Assembly: GCF_043555835.1 (NCBI RefSeq) | Contig: NZ_JBIGHV010000002.1 | Location: 310,001-374,000 of the forward strand | DNA length: 64,000 bases | Direction of reading: 5' to 3' | Source: Pelomonas parva | GTDB taxonomy: Bacteria; Pseudomonadota; Gammaproteobacteria; Burkholderiales; Burkholderiaceae_C | Shown: positions 23,275 to 31,367 of the stretch, piece by piece | How positions within the stretch are numbered: the first letter of the stretch is position 1 | Layout: each line of letters starts with the position of its first letter | Program-made: the position numbers and the translations under genes | Notes under the pieces: generated by a model | Databases searched by the model: none | Told to the model about the DNA's origin: nothing | Seen by the model: the letters and a program-made list of their open reading frames with translations, nothing else

Positions 23275-24444
23275 ATGAAGTACCTCCACCTCATCTGGGC
23301 GGCGCTGTTCCGGCGCAAGCTGCGGACCTTCCTGACCCTGGTGTCCATCATCACGGCCTTCCTGCTGTTCGGCCTGCTGGACGCAGTGCGCGTCGGCTTC
23401 GACCAGGCCGGCAAGAGCGCCAACGGCGCGCAACGACTGCAGACCGGCGCCAAGATCAGCTTCATCCAGCTGCTGCCGATGTCACTGGGCCCGCGCATGA
23501 CGCAGATCGATGGCGTCAAGGACGTGGCCTTTGCCAACTGGTTCGGCGGCGCCTATCAAAAGCCCGAGAACCAGGTCTTCAGCTTTGCCGTCTCGCCCAA
23601 CTATCTGGACGTCTATCCCGAGATGGAAGTGTCGGCCGAGCACCGCAAGGCCTTTGCCGAGACCAAGGATGGCGCCCTTGTCGGCGAGGGGCTGGCCAAG
23701 AAGTTCGGCTGGAAGGTGGGCGACCAGATCCCCATGCAGTCCACCATCTTCCCGGACCGCAGCGGCAGCCAGAACTGGCCCTTCAAGATCGTCGGCATCA
23801 TCCATGTGGCCGACAAGAAGACCGGCGCCTGGTACGACCAGATGTTCCTGCTGAACTGGAAGTACTTCGATGACACCACGCCGTGGAACCAGGGCCAGGT
23901 GGGCTGGTACGTCACGCGCGTGAAGGACGTGAACCAGGCCGACCGCGTGCTCAAGGCCATCGACGAGATCTCGGCCAACTCCGACCACGAGACGCGCACG
24001 CAGACGGAAGCTGCGGCCATGTCCGCCTGGATGCGGCAGTTGGCCGACATCAACCTCATCGTCACCTCCATCATGGGCGCGGTGTTCTTCACGCTGCTGC
24101 TGCTGGCCGGCAACACCATGATGCAGGCAGTGCGTGAGCGCACCGGCGAGATCGCGGTGCTGAAGACGCTGGGCTTTTCGGGCCAGAGCGTGCTGGCCAT
24201 GGTGCTGGCCGAGTCGGTGCTGCTGCTGCTGATCGGCGGCGTCATCGGCCTGGGGCTGGCCAGCGTCATCGGGCCCGCCGCCAGCGCGGGCAGTGGCGGG
24301 GCGCTGAACCTGCCGGCGGCAGGCCTCAGCAGCTGGGCGGCCGGCGTGGGGCTGGCCCTGGTGTTTGGCTTGGCTGTTGGTGCGCTGCCGGCTTTGCGCG
24401 CCATGCGCATCAACATCACCGATGCACTCGCGGGGAGGGCATGA
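23275..24444 (+). CDS. ABC transporter permease, FtsX/MacB type (first)
   Basis: A 389-residue inner-membrane permease. It has one N-terminal membrane helix (LRTFLTLVSIITAFLLFGLL), a large periplasmic domain (about 45-255) and three C-terminal helices with the FtsX-fold segment ERTGEIAVLKTLGFSGQSVL. It starts 2 nt after the ATPase stop and overlaps the second permease gene by 4 nt. Two separate permeases suggest a heterodimeric channel. Confidence 0.92.
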   Translation: MKYLHLIWAALFRRKLRTFLTLVSIITAFLLFGLLDAVRVGFDQAGKSANGAQRLQTGAKISFIQLLPMSLGPRMTQIDGVKDVAFANWFGGAYQKPENQVFSFAVSPNYLDVYPEMEVSAEHRKAFAETKDGALVGEGLAKKFGWKVGDQIPMQSTIFPDRSGSQNWPFKIVGIIHVADKKTGAWYDQMFLLNWKYFDDTTPWNQGQVGWYVTRVKDVNQADRVLKAIDEISANSDHETRTQTEAAAMSAWMRQLADINLIVTSIMGAVFFTLLLLAGNTMMQAVRERTGEIAVLKTLGFSGQSVLAMVLAESVLLLLIGGVIGLGLASVIGPAASAGSGGALNLPAAGLSSWAAGVGLALVFGLAVGALPALRAMRINITDALAGRA

Positions 24445-25763
24445 CCATGAAATTCCTGAAGAACTTCGGACTTGTGCTGTTGATGGTTGTGCTGCTCGCG
24501 GGCTGGGTGCTCGTGCCCTGGTACGGCGCCCTGGCGCTGGCCGTGCTGCTGGCGCTCTGGATGCTGCTGTTCCGCAGCGGCGCGCAGGCACGCTCGGTCA
24601 CGGCGGTGGGCATCAGCACGCTGACGCAGCGCATCGGTTCGTCGGCCGTCATCGTCGTCGGCATCGCCGGCGTGGTGGGCGTGCTGGTGGCGCTGCTGGC
24701 CATGGCCGAGGGCTATGCACAGACGCTGCGCAACTCGGGCAGCGAGGACACGGCCATCGTCATGCGCGGCGCGTCGGCTAACGAGGTCTCGTCCTCGCTG
24801 AGCCGCGAGGACATCGTGCAGATCGAGCAGGCGCCCGGCGTGGCGCGCAATGCCAAGGGTGAGCCCATCCTTTCGGCCGAGACCGTGGTGGCGGCCAACC
24901 TGCCGGTGCGGGGCAGCGAGACCGCCGACACCGGCAGTGCGCAGGTGCGCGGCATCGGCGAGGCTGCTTTTGCCGTGCGCCCCAATGTCAAGATCGTCGA
25001 AGGCAAGTCCTTCCAGCCGGGCCTGCGCGAGATCATCGTCGGCAAGGGCGCGGTGCGGCAGTTCGAGGGGCTGAAGGTCGGCGCCAGCCTGAAGCTGGGC
25101 AACCAGCCGTGGACCATCGTCGGCGTCTTCGCCTCGGGCGACGCGATGGAGTCCGAGCTGTGGGCCGATGCGAATGTCGTCAACGACGCCTACAAGCGCG
25201 GCGCGGCGCGCAACTCGGCCACGGTCAAGCTGGAGAACGCGGCAGCCGTCAAGGCTTTCAGTGCGGCGCTGGAAGGCAACCCGCAGCTCAAGGTCAAGGC
25301 GACGACGACGCTGGCGTTCTTTGCCAAGCAGTCCGAGGGCATGACCAAGATGCTGCGCATCATCGGCCTCACGGTCGGCGGCATCATGGCCGTGGGCGCG
25401 GTGTTCGGCGCGTTGAACACGATGTTCGCCGCCGTCGCGACCCGGGCGCGCGAGATCGCCACCTTGCGTGCCATCGGCTTTCGTGGCCTGCCGGTGGTCG
25501 TGGCGGTGATGCTGGAGACGACGCTGCTGGCGCTGATTGGCGGCCTGGTCGGCGGTTTCGTGGCCTGGCTGCTGTTCAATGGCTACGAGGCCTCGACGAT
25601 GTCGGCCGGCGCGGTCGGCAAGCTCAGCTTCAACCTGGCCGTGTCGCCGGGGCTGCTGTGGGAGGGCATCAAGTGGGCGCTGGCCATCGGCTTCATCGGC
25701 GGGCTGTTCCCGGCGGTGCGGGCGGCCAGCCTGCCCGTGACGACGGCGTTGCGCGAGGCATGA
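24441..25763 (+). CDS. ABC transporter permease, FtsX/MacB type (second)
   Basis: A 440-residue permease paralogous in fold to the one before it. Two short N-terminal hydrophobic segments (about 6-48) precede a FtsX-like core: a helix near residue 65, a periplasmic domain (about 85-300) and three C-terminal helices with REIATLRAIGFRGLPVVVAV. Start ATGACCATG offers two Met codons; the first overlaps the previous stop (ATGA). It is the last gene of the exporter operon. No clear terminator is seen before the next gene. Confidence 0.9.
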   Translation: MTMKFLKNFGLVLLMVVLLAGWVLVPWYGALALAVLLALWMLLFRSGAQARSVTAVGISTLTQRIGSSAVIVVGIAGVVGVLVALLAMAEGYAQTLRNSGSEDTAIVMRGASANEVSSSLSREDIVQIEQAPGVARNAKGEPILSAETVVAANLPVRGSETADTGSAQVRGIGEAAFAVRPNVKIVEGKSFQPGLREIIVGKGAVRQFEGLKVGASLKLGNQPWTIVGVFASGDAMESELWADANVVNDAYKRGAARNSATVKLENAAAVKAFSAALEGNPQLKVKATTTLAFFAKQSEGMTKMLRIIGLTVGGIMAVGAVFGALNTMFAAVATRAREIATLRAIGFRGLPVVVAVMLETTLLALIGGLVGGFVAWLLFNGYEASTMSAGAVGKLSFNLAVSPGLLWEGIKWALAIGFIGGLFPAVRAASLPVTTALREA

Positions 25764-25884
25764 GCCGATCGGATCTGGATGCAGACAAGTTAGGGGGTTA
25801 TTGAAAGAACGTGCATCCGTCACGCCGTTCCTGGTCGTAGCTGGGGTGTCTCCCTCTCCCACCTTCCCAACCAGGAGTTTCGCG

Positions 25885-26751
25885 ATGACCTTCTCCCTCC
25901 GTTCCGCCCTCGGTGCCGCCGCGCTGCTGGCCTGCGCCTCGTCCCAGGCCGTCACGCTGATCGGCCTGAACAGCCAGAACCAGCTCAGCCGCATTGACAC
26001 CGCCAACATCGCTGGCGCGATGAACATGGACATCACGGGCCTTATGACCGGCGACCGCCTCGTCGGCATCGACGCCCGCCCCAAGGACGGCAAGATCTAC
26101 GGGGTCAGTCTGGCCAATCAGCTCTACACCGTCGATGAAATGACCGGCGCGGCCACCTGGGTCACGGCGCTGTCCAGCCCCGTCATCCAGGCCAACCTCG
26201 GCTACGGCATCGACTTCAACCCGGTGGCCGACTTCGGCACGGCGGCGTCCCTGCGCCTGGTCAGCTCGGCCGGCGACAACTACGCCATCAACGCCGCCAC
26301 CGGCGCTGTCGGCAACGCCGCCAACAAGATCGCTGCCGGCTACACCGCTGTTGGCTACAGCAACACGATGCTGATGCCTGCCGCCGCGCCGGCCAGCACC
26401 GCGCTGTACTACATCGACTCCACCACCGACACGCTGGCCATGGCGCCCACGGCCTTCAACACGCCCACCATCACGACGGTGGGCGCGCTGGGCGTGGACG
26501 TGCTCAAGGCCAACGGCTTTGAGGTGCTGGGCAACGGCATGGCCTATGCGGCGCTGAACGTCGACGCTGGTACCTCGCTGGCGACCGGCATCTACGGTAT
26601 CGACCTGGGCACGGGCAGCGCCACGCTGATCGGCACCTACAACGGCACGCTGTCGGGCCTGACCGTCAGCGCCGTGCCGGAGCCGGGCACCTACGCCATG
26701 ATGGGCCTGGGCCTGCTGGGCTTGGCCGCACTCCGCCGCAAGGCTCGGTGA
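25885..26751 (+). CDS. Secreted DUF4394 protein with PEP-CTERM sorting signal
   Basis: A 288-residue exported protein of unknown function. The signal peptide ends near residue 22 (AAALLACASSQA). The body resembles DUF4394, a beta-propeller-like repeat domain (GLNSQNQLSRIDT, IDARPKDGKIYGVS, YGIDFNPVAD). The C-terminus carries the PEP-CTERM signal: VPEPGTYAMMGLGLLGLAAL followed by a basic RRKAR tail. That signal is processed by the exosortase system and is usually linked to exopolysaccharide and surface display. ATG 25885 was chosen because AGGAG precedes it and the signal peptide starts there. No exosortase gene is in the window. Confidence 0.88.
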   Translation: MTFSLRSALGAAALLACASSQAVTLIGLNSQNQLSRIDTANIAGAMNMDITGLMTGDRLVGIDARPKDGKIYGVSLANQLYTVDEMTGAATWVTALSSPVIQANLGYGIDFNPVADFGTAASLRLVSSAGDNYAINAATGAVGNAANKIAAGYTAVGYSNTMLMPAAAPASTALYYIDSTTDTLAMAPTAFNTPTITTVGALGVDVLKANGFEVLGNGMAYAALNVDAGTSLATGIYGIDLGTGSATLIGTYNGTLSGLTVSAVPEPGTYAMMGLGLLGLAALRRKAR

Positions 26752-26797
26752 GCCCCTCGTCCAGTCTTGCGCGGCTGCACGCCGGCAAGGCTGGCCG

Positions 26798-26942
26798 GTC
26801 CCCCAAGGGGACGGCGACGCTCGCGGGGAACGCCCCGCTCGCACATCGCCAAGCGGGCCGGCTTGGTGAACTGGAGTCGGACACAAGCAGTCCCTGCGGA
26901 CTGCTTGTGCCTACGGAAGGCCATTGGCCTCTGGCCAATGGC
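26798..26942. repeat. Array of four short perfect hairpins
   Basis: The 218-nt gap between two convergent genes (DUF4394 and fliR) holds four perfect inverted repeats in a row: 26798-26812 (GTCCCC/GGGGAC, 3-nt loop), 26823-26838 (GCGGGG/CCCCGC, 4-nt loop), 26882-26909 (12-bp stem CACAAGCAGTCC, loop CTGC) and 26920-26942 (10-bp stem GCCATTGGCC, loop TCT). None is followed by a T-run. It may be a dispersed intergenic repeat element or a bidirectional RNA-end structure. Confidence 0.7.
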
Positions 26943-26969
26943 AGGCCCGGCGCTCGGCCCGAATACGGC

Positions 26970-27734
26970 CTAATTGAAAGCGGAAAGCAGACGCTCCAAC
27001 GCCACGGTGAAGGGCGTCTGCATCAGCGGCAGCGTGGCGACCATGCCGATCAGGCCGACGCTGATGGTCAGCGGGAAGCCGACCGAGAAGACGCCGATCT
27101 GCGGCGCGACACGCGAGATCACGCCCAGCACGAGGTTGACGAACAACAGCATCGTGATCAGCGGCAGCGCGATCCAAAGGCCGATGCTGAAGATCTCGGC
27201 GCCCCATTTCTGCGGTTGTGTCGCGCGCAGGAAGGCGAACGGCTCAGCGCCGACCGGGAAGGCGTGGAAGCTCTGCACCAGCGCGTTGATGAGCAGCAGG
27301 TGGCCGTTGATGGCGATGAACAGGAACGCCACCATCGTGCCGAAGAAGCGCGCGCTGGCCGTGCCCTGGGCGCCGGTGCTGGGGTCAAAAAAGCCGGCGA
27401 AGTTCAGGCCCATCTGCAGGCCGATCAGCTCTCCCGCGAACTCCAGCGCCGCGAAGACGATGCGCACGGCAAACCCCATGGCCAGGCCGATCAGCAGTTG
27501 CTGCGCGACGAGCAGCGTGAGGGCGGGCAACGAGTCCAGCGGGGTGGGCGGGATGGCCGGCAGCGACGGCTGGGCGGCGACGGCGACGAAGAACGCCAGG
27601 CCGATGCGCACACGCAGCGGCACGGCCCGCTGGCTGAAGGTGGGCATGCCGGCGAACAGGGCCAGTGTGCGGATGAAGGGCCAGAGGAGGGGGTTGAGCC
27701 ACTCCAGCAGCTGGGCCTCTGTGACGCTGAACAT
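26970..27734 (-). CDS. fliR: Flagellar export gate protein FliR
   Basis: Inner-membrane subunit of the flagellar type III export gate (with FliP and FliQ); 254 residues. Six hydrophobic segments are visible, including LPALTLLVAQQLLIGLAMGF and FLFIAINGHLLLINALVQSF. The ATG at 27734 gives the usual N-terminus (MFSVTEAQLLEWL); the frame is open further upstream but would run into fliQ. It starts 14 nt after the fliQ stop and is the last gene of the fliF-to-fliR block. Confidence 0.95.
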   Translation of the reverse strand: MFSVTEAQLLEWLNPLLWPFIRTLALFAGMPTFSQRAVPLRVRIGLAFFVAVAAQPSLPAIPPTPLDSLPALTLLVAQQLLIGLAMGFAVRIVFAALEFAGELIGLQMGLNFAGFFDPSTGAQGTASARFFGTMVAFLFIAINGHLLLINALVQSFHAFPVGAEPFAFLRATQPQKWGAEIFSIGLWIALPLITMLLFVNLVLGVISRVAPQIGVFSVGFPLTISVGLIGMVATLPLMQTPFTVALERLLSAFN

Positions 27735-27748
27735 CCGCGGGTCGGCCC

Positions 27749-28018
27749 TCAGCCCACGACGGACGGAATCGTCATCAACGTCCGCTGGATGTACTCCACC
27801 AGCGTCGTCAACATCCACGGCCCTGCCACCATCAGCGTCAGCACCGCTGCGATGACCTTGGGCACGAAGGACAGCGTCGCCTCGTTGATCTGCGTGGCCG
27901 CCTGGATCACGCTGATGACCGTGCCTACGAGCAGCACGACGATCAGGATGGGCGCGGCCACCAGCATCAGCATGTAGAGGCCTTGCTGGCCGAAGGTGAA
28001 GACTTGTTGTGCATCCAT
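27749..28018 (-). CDS. fliQ: Flagellar export gate protein FliQ
   Basis: A small 89-residue export-gate protein with two transmembrane helices (YMLMLVAAPILIVVLLVGTV and VIAAVLTLMVAGPWMLTTLV), the usual size for FliQ. It is separated from fliP by 67 nt holding an 8-bp hairpin, the largest gap in this part of the operon. Confidence 0.96.
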   Translation of the reverse strand: MDAQQVFTFGQQGLYMLMLVAAPILIVVLLVGTVISVIQAATQINEATLSFVPKVIAAVLTLMVAGPWMLTTLVEYIQRTLMTIPSVVG

Positions 28019-28033
28019 GGTCTTAGTCAGTTG

Positions 28034-28071
28034 GGGACAGAGCTACTCGCTTCGCTCGGGCGGTCTGTCCC
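28034..28071. repeat. Hairpin between fliP and fliQ
   Basis: GGGACAGA and TCTGTCCC form a perfect 8-bp stem around a 22-nt loop in the 67-nt spacer inside the operon. There is no T-run on either strand. It could be a small intergenic repeat or an mRNA processing/stability element. Confidence 0.5.
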
Positions 28072-28085
28072 GCAAGTCAGCGGAT

Positions 28086-28829
28086 TCAGGTGACGAAAGA
28101 AGCAGCCAGCGAGCCGAGCAGCAGGTTCCACCCATCCGCCAACACAAACAGCATCAGCTTGAAGGGCAGGGCGACAAGCACCGGCGACAGCATCATCATC
28201 CCCAGGCTCATCAGCACGCTCGCCACGATCATGTCGATGACGAGGAAGGGGATGAAGATAAGGAAGGCGATCTGGAAGGCGCTCTTCAGCTCGCTGGTGA
28301 CGAAGGCCGGCACCAGCACCTTGAAGGGCACGTCCTCCGGCTTGATGCTGGCGTCCAGCTTGGCCAGGCGCGAGAACAGCGCCACGTCGGCCTGGCGCGT
28401 CTGCTTGAGCATGAAGCCGCGCATCGGCACCTCGGCGCGCTTCAAGGCCTCGTCGAAGGGGATGGCGCCGGTGGTGTAGGGCTGCCAGGCGTCGGCATAG
28501 ACCTTGTCCAGCGTCGGGCTCATGACGAAGAAGGTCAGGAACAGGCTCAAGCCGATGATGACCTGGTTGGGCGGCGCGGCCTGCGTGCCCAGCGCCTGGC
28601 GCATCAGGCTCAGCACGATGGCGATGCGCGTGAAGGCCGTCATCATCAGGATGACCGCCGGCAGGAAGCCCAGGGCCGTGAAGAACAGCAGCGTCTGGAT
28701 GGGCACCGAGTAGCTGGCGCCCGCGCCCTGGCCCACCAGCAGCGGCAGCGTGGCCGGCGGTGTCTGGCCTTGCGCGAAGGCGCTGCCCGCTGCCAGTAGG
28801 CCGAGACCCAGCAGGAACTTACGCTGCAT
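28086..28829 (-). CDS. fliP: Flagellar export gate protein FliP
   Basis: Core pore-forming subunit of the flagellar export gate; 247 residues, close to E. coli FliP. It has a cleavable signal peptide (LLAAGSAFAQ), as in other FliP proteins, then hydrophobic segments FFTALGFLPAVILMMTAFTR and IAFLIFIPFLVIDMIVASVL. The conserved MRQALGTQAAPPNQV segment is present. Its start overlaps the fliO end by 11 nt. Confidence 0.96.
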   Translation of the reverse strand: MQRKFLLGLGLLAAGSAFAQGQTPPATLPLLVGQGAGASYSVPIQTLLFFTALGFLPAVILMMTAFTRIAIVLSLMRQALGTQAAPPNQVIIGLSLFLTFFVMSPTLDKVYADAWQPYTTGAIPFDEALKRAEVPMRGFMLKQTRQADVALFSRLAKLDASIKPEDVPFKVLVPAFVTSELKSAFQIAFLIFIPFLVIDMIVASVLMSLGMMMLSPVLVALPFKLMLFVLADGWNLLLGSLAASFVT

Positions 28830-29142
28830 TGCCGCGCTCCTTGCTCAGGAGCTTGGCGAACGAAGCCGGCGCCACCGGCTCGGCCTGCGGCGGCAGGACA
28901 TGCAGCGTCGTGATGCTCTGCGCCGTGGCGCCCAGCACCAGCCAGCGGCGGTCATCGCCCTGGCCCACCTCGACGACGAGCAGGCGCTGGTTGGGCGCGG
29001 TGGGCAGTTGCGCCACCATGCGCAGCACGCCAGCCGCCGCCGAGCCGCCGATCGGCGTGCGCTTGAGCAGCCACAGCGCGACCGGGATCAGCGCGACGAT
29101 GCCGAGAAACCAGAGGAAGGGGAGCAGGCCGGAAGCATTCAT
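28819..29142 (-). CDS. fliO: Flagellar biosynthesis protein FliO
   Basis: A 107-residue single-pass membrane protein that helps assemble FliP rings. The membrane helix is at about 7-25 (LPFLWFLGIVALIPVALWLL), followed by a small cytoplasmic domain with RLLVVEVGQGDDRRWLVLG. Identity rests on this fold plus its position between fliN and fliP. Confidence 0.9.
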   Translation of the reverse strand: MNASGLLPFLWFLGIVALIPVALWLLKRTPIGGSAAAGVLRMVAQLPTAPNQRLLVVEVGQGDDRRWLVLGATAQSITTLHVLPPQAEPVAPASFAKLLSKERGNAA

Positions 29143-29206
29143 GCCTCGGCATTTTGCGGAGCGACTTGAGGCGGCAATCCCCTCAACAGCCCCGTTTAAC
29201 CCGTCG

Positions 29207-29653
29207 TTATGCGGCCTTGGAAAGGCGGCGCATCCGCTCCGACGGCGTGACGATGTCCGTCAGCCGGATGCCGAACTTGTCGTTGACCACCACCACCTCG
29301 CCCTGGGCGATCAGGTAGCCGTTGACGAGCACGTCCATCGGCTCGCCGGCCAGCGCGTCCAGCTCCACGACCGAGCCCTGGGCGAGTTGCAGGATGTTCT
29401 TGATCGGGATGCGCGTGCGGCCTAGCTCAACGGTCAACTGGACGGGGATGTCCAGGATCATGTTGATGTCGCCGGCCGGACCGCCCGACATGGTGGGTGA
29501 GAAGTTCGCGAAGTTGGGCGTGGAGACCTGCTCCGGCACCTCGGTGGCGACTTCGGTCGATGTGGACGGCGCGGGCGCGGCCTCGGCCAGCGCAGCGGCC
29601 CACTCGGCCGCCATCGCGTCCTGTTCTTCTTGGCTGGGTGAATCAGGACTCAT
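29207..29653 (-). CDS. fliN: Flagellar motor switch protein FliN
   Basis: C-ring subunit of the switch complex, 148 residues. A variable acidic/Pro-rich N-terminus (1-60) precedes the SpoA domain (about 68-140): ILDIPVQLTVELGRTRIPIK, GSVVELDALAGEPMDVLVNG and FGIRLTDIV. It overlaps the fliM end by 11 nt. Confidence 0.96.
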   Translation of the reverse strand: MSPDSPSQEEQDAMAAEWAAALAEAAPAPSTSTEVATEVPEQVSTPNFANFSPTMSGGPAGDINMILDIPVQLTVELGRTRIPIKNILQLAQGSVVELDALAGEPMDVLVNGYLIAQGEVVVVNDKFGIRLTDIVTPSERMRRLSKAA

Positions 29654-30647
29654 GTTTGGCTCCCAACCAGCTCTCCTGGGAGCCGGTCAGCATCTTGTCG
29701 ATCTTGAGGGCGTACTTGCCGTTGGACGTGCCGTAGTTGCACTGGAAGACCGGCACGCCGTCCACCTTGGTCTGGATCATGGGCTCGAGATCCAGTTCGA
29801 TGAAGTCGCCCGGCTTGAAGGCCAGCAACTGTTCGACCGTGGCCGGCGCTGTGCCCAGTTCGGCGACCAGCTCGACCTCGGCCGCCTGGATCTGCGTCTT
29901 CAGCAGGTTGATCCAGCGCCGGTCGGGCTCGGACGAGTCGCCCACCGTCGTGGAGTACAGCACGTCGCGGATGGGCTCCAGCGTCGAGTACGGGATGCAG
30001 AAGTAGATGGTGCCGCTGGTCTCGCCGATCTCCAGCGTGAACGACGTCGACACGACGATCTCGCTGGGCGTGGCGATGTTGGCGAACTGGGGCTGCATCT
30101 CCGAGCGCTGGTACTCCAGCTCCAGCGGATAGATGCCCTTCCAGGCCTTGTGGTATTCGGCCAGGATGACCTCGACGATGCGCGTGATGACGCGCTGCTC
30201 GGTGGGCGAAAAGTCGCGGCCCTCGATGCGGGCGTGGAACTTGCCGATGCCGCCGAACAGGCTGTCGATGACGGCGAACACCAGCGTCGGGTCGCAGACG
30301 ATCAGGCCCGAACCGCGCAGCGGCTTCACCGAGACGATGTTGAAGTTGGTCGGGACGACGATCTCGCGCAGGAAGGCGCTGTACTTCTGCACCTTGATGC
30401 CGCCGATGGCGACTTCGGGGCTCTTGCGGATGAAGTTGAACAAGCCCACGCGGATGTTGCGCGCGAACCGCTCGTTGATGATCTCCATTGTGGGCATGCG
30501 CCCACGGACGATGCGTTCCTGGCTGGCGAGGTTGTACTCGCGTATGCCGCCGACCTGCTCCTCTTCCTGTTCGAGCTTCTGGCTCTCGCCGGTGATGCCT
30601 TGCAGCAGGGCATCGACTTCGTCTTGCGAAAGGATCTGCTGATTCAT
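29643..30647 (-). CDS. fliM: Flagellar motor switch protein FliM
   Basis: C-ring protein that binds phospho-CheY and switches rotation; 334 residues. The N-terminal CheY-binding peptide is recognisable as ILSQDEVDALLQGI, the middle domain starts near residue 45 (RIVRGRMPTMEIINERFARN), and a C-terminal SpoA domain follows. The start at 30647 was chosen because the CheY-binding peptide is at the extreme N-terminus in the family; the frame is open upstream but Arg-rich and unlike FliM. It begins 10 nt after the fliL stop. Confidence 0.97.
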   Translation of the reverse strand: MNQQILSQDEVDALLQGITGESQKLEQEEEQVGGIREYNLASQERIVRGRMPTMEIINERFARNIRVGLFNFIRKSPEVAIGGIKVQKYSAFLREIVVPTNFNIVSVKPLRGSGLIVCDPTLVFAVIDSLFGGIGKFHARIEGRDFSPTEQRVITRIVEVILAEYHKAWKGIYPLELEYQRSEMQPQFANIATPSEIVVSTSFTLEIGETSGTIYFCIPYSTLEPIRDVLYSTTVGDSSEPDRRWINLLKTQIQAAEVELVAELGTAPATVEQLLAFKPGDFIELDLEPMIQTKVDGVPVFQCNYGTSNGKYALKIDKMLTGSQESWLGAKHES

Positions 30648-30657
30648 GGCCGATCCG

Positions 30658-31254
30658 TCACTGCACGATGAAGTTGGAGAACAGGACTTCGCTGATCGGG
30701 CTTTCGACCGCGACCTTCTTCTTCTTTTTCTTCTTCGGGGCGTCGGCGGGCGGCTCCTCCTCCTCGTCCTCCAGCTCGATGCCCATGGGGCGCACCGCTT
30801 CACGCATGATGTCCTTGGCGAGCTTTTCCTTGCCTTCGCGGGTCAGCAGTTCGATGGCGGTCTTGTGCGACAGCACCATCAGGATGTTGCTGCGGATGGC
30901 GGGCATGTAGGCCTTGAGCTGGTCGGCGAACTTGGGGTCGTCGACCTGCAGCGTGACGCCGATCTGCGCGAAGCGGTCCACGTCCTTGTCCGCCAGGTTC
31001 ACGGTGAACGGGTCCAGCGGCACGAAGGTGGGTGGCTGGTCGCTCTTGGGCTTGGCCTTCGCCTTGGGCGCCACCTCTTCGGTCTCGGCGCTTTCCTCCT
31101 CGCCCTCGGCCGGCGCTTTCTTCTTCAGCAGCATGACGGCCGCGCCACCGCCCACCAGCACCAGCGCCAGCACGGCGCCGATGATGATGAACAGCTTCTT
31201 CTTGCCCCCGCCTTTGGTGGGGGCGACAGCTTCGGCAGCCGGCGCAGTCGCCAT
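30658..31254 (-). CDS. fliL: Flagellar basal-body protein FliL
   Basis: A 198-residue single-pass membrane protein that stabilises stators. Membrane helix at about 20-42 (LFIIIGAVLALVLVGGGAAV), a charged KKKAPAEGEEESAET linker, then the periplasmic domain with FVPLDPFTVNLAD. A Glu/Lys-rich low-complexity insertion with a run of lysines (KKKKKK, about 165-180) precedes the last strand. The start ATG is 25 codons inside an open frame and places the basic/hydrophobic helix correctly. Confidence 0.94.
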   Translation of the reverse strand: MATAPAAEAVAPTKGGGKKKLFIIIGAVLALVLVGGGAAVMLLKKKAPAEGEEESAETEEVAPKAKAKPKSDQPPTFVPLDPFTVNLADKDVDRFAQIGVTLQVDDPKFADQLKAYMPAIRSNILMVLSHKTAIELLTREGKEKLAKDIMREAVRPMGIELEDEEEEPPADAPKKKKKKKVAVESPISEVLFSNFIVQ

Positions 31255-31367
31255 GAGAACTCCTTGAACGTCTTGCCCCACGGATGGGCGGCATTGCGGC
31301 CGATTATTGACCCCGGGCCTGCCGGGCAAGCGGGGATTAGCTGGTCCGCAGCGTTGCTATTTCCGGT

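Noticed and set aside
26752..26969. Hairpins in the DUF4394-fliR gap as intrinsic terminators
   Set aside because: None of the four stems is followed by a T-run on either strand, so they are listed as a repeat array instead.
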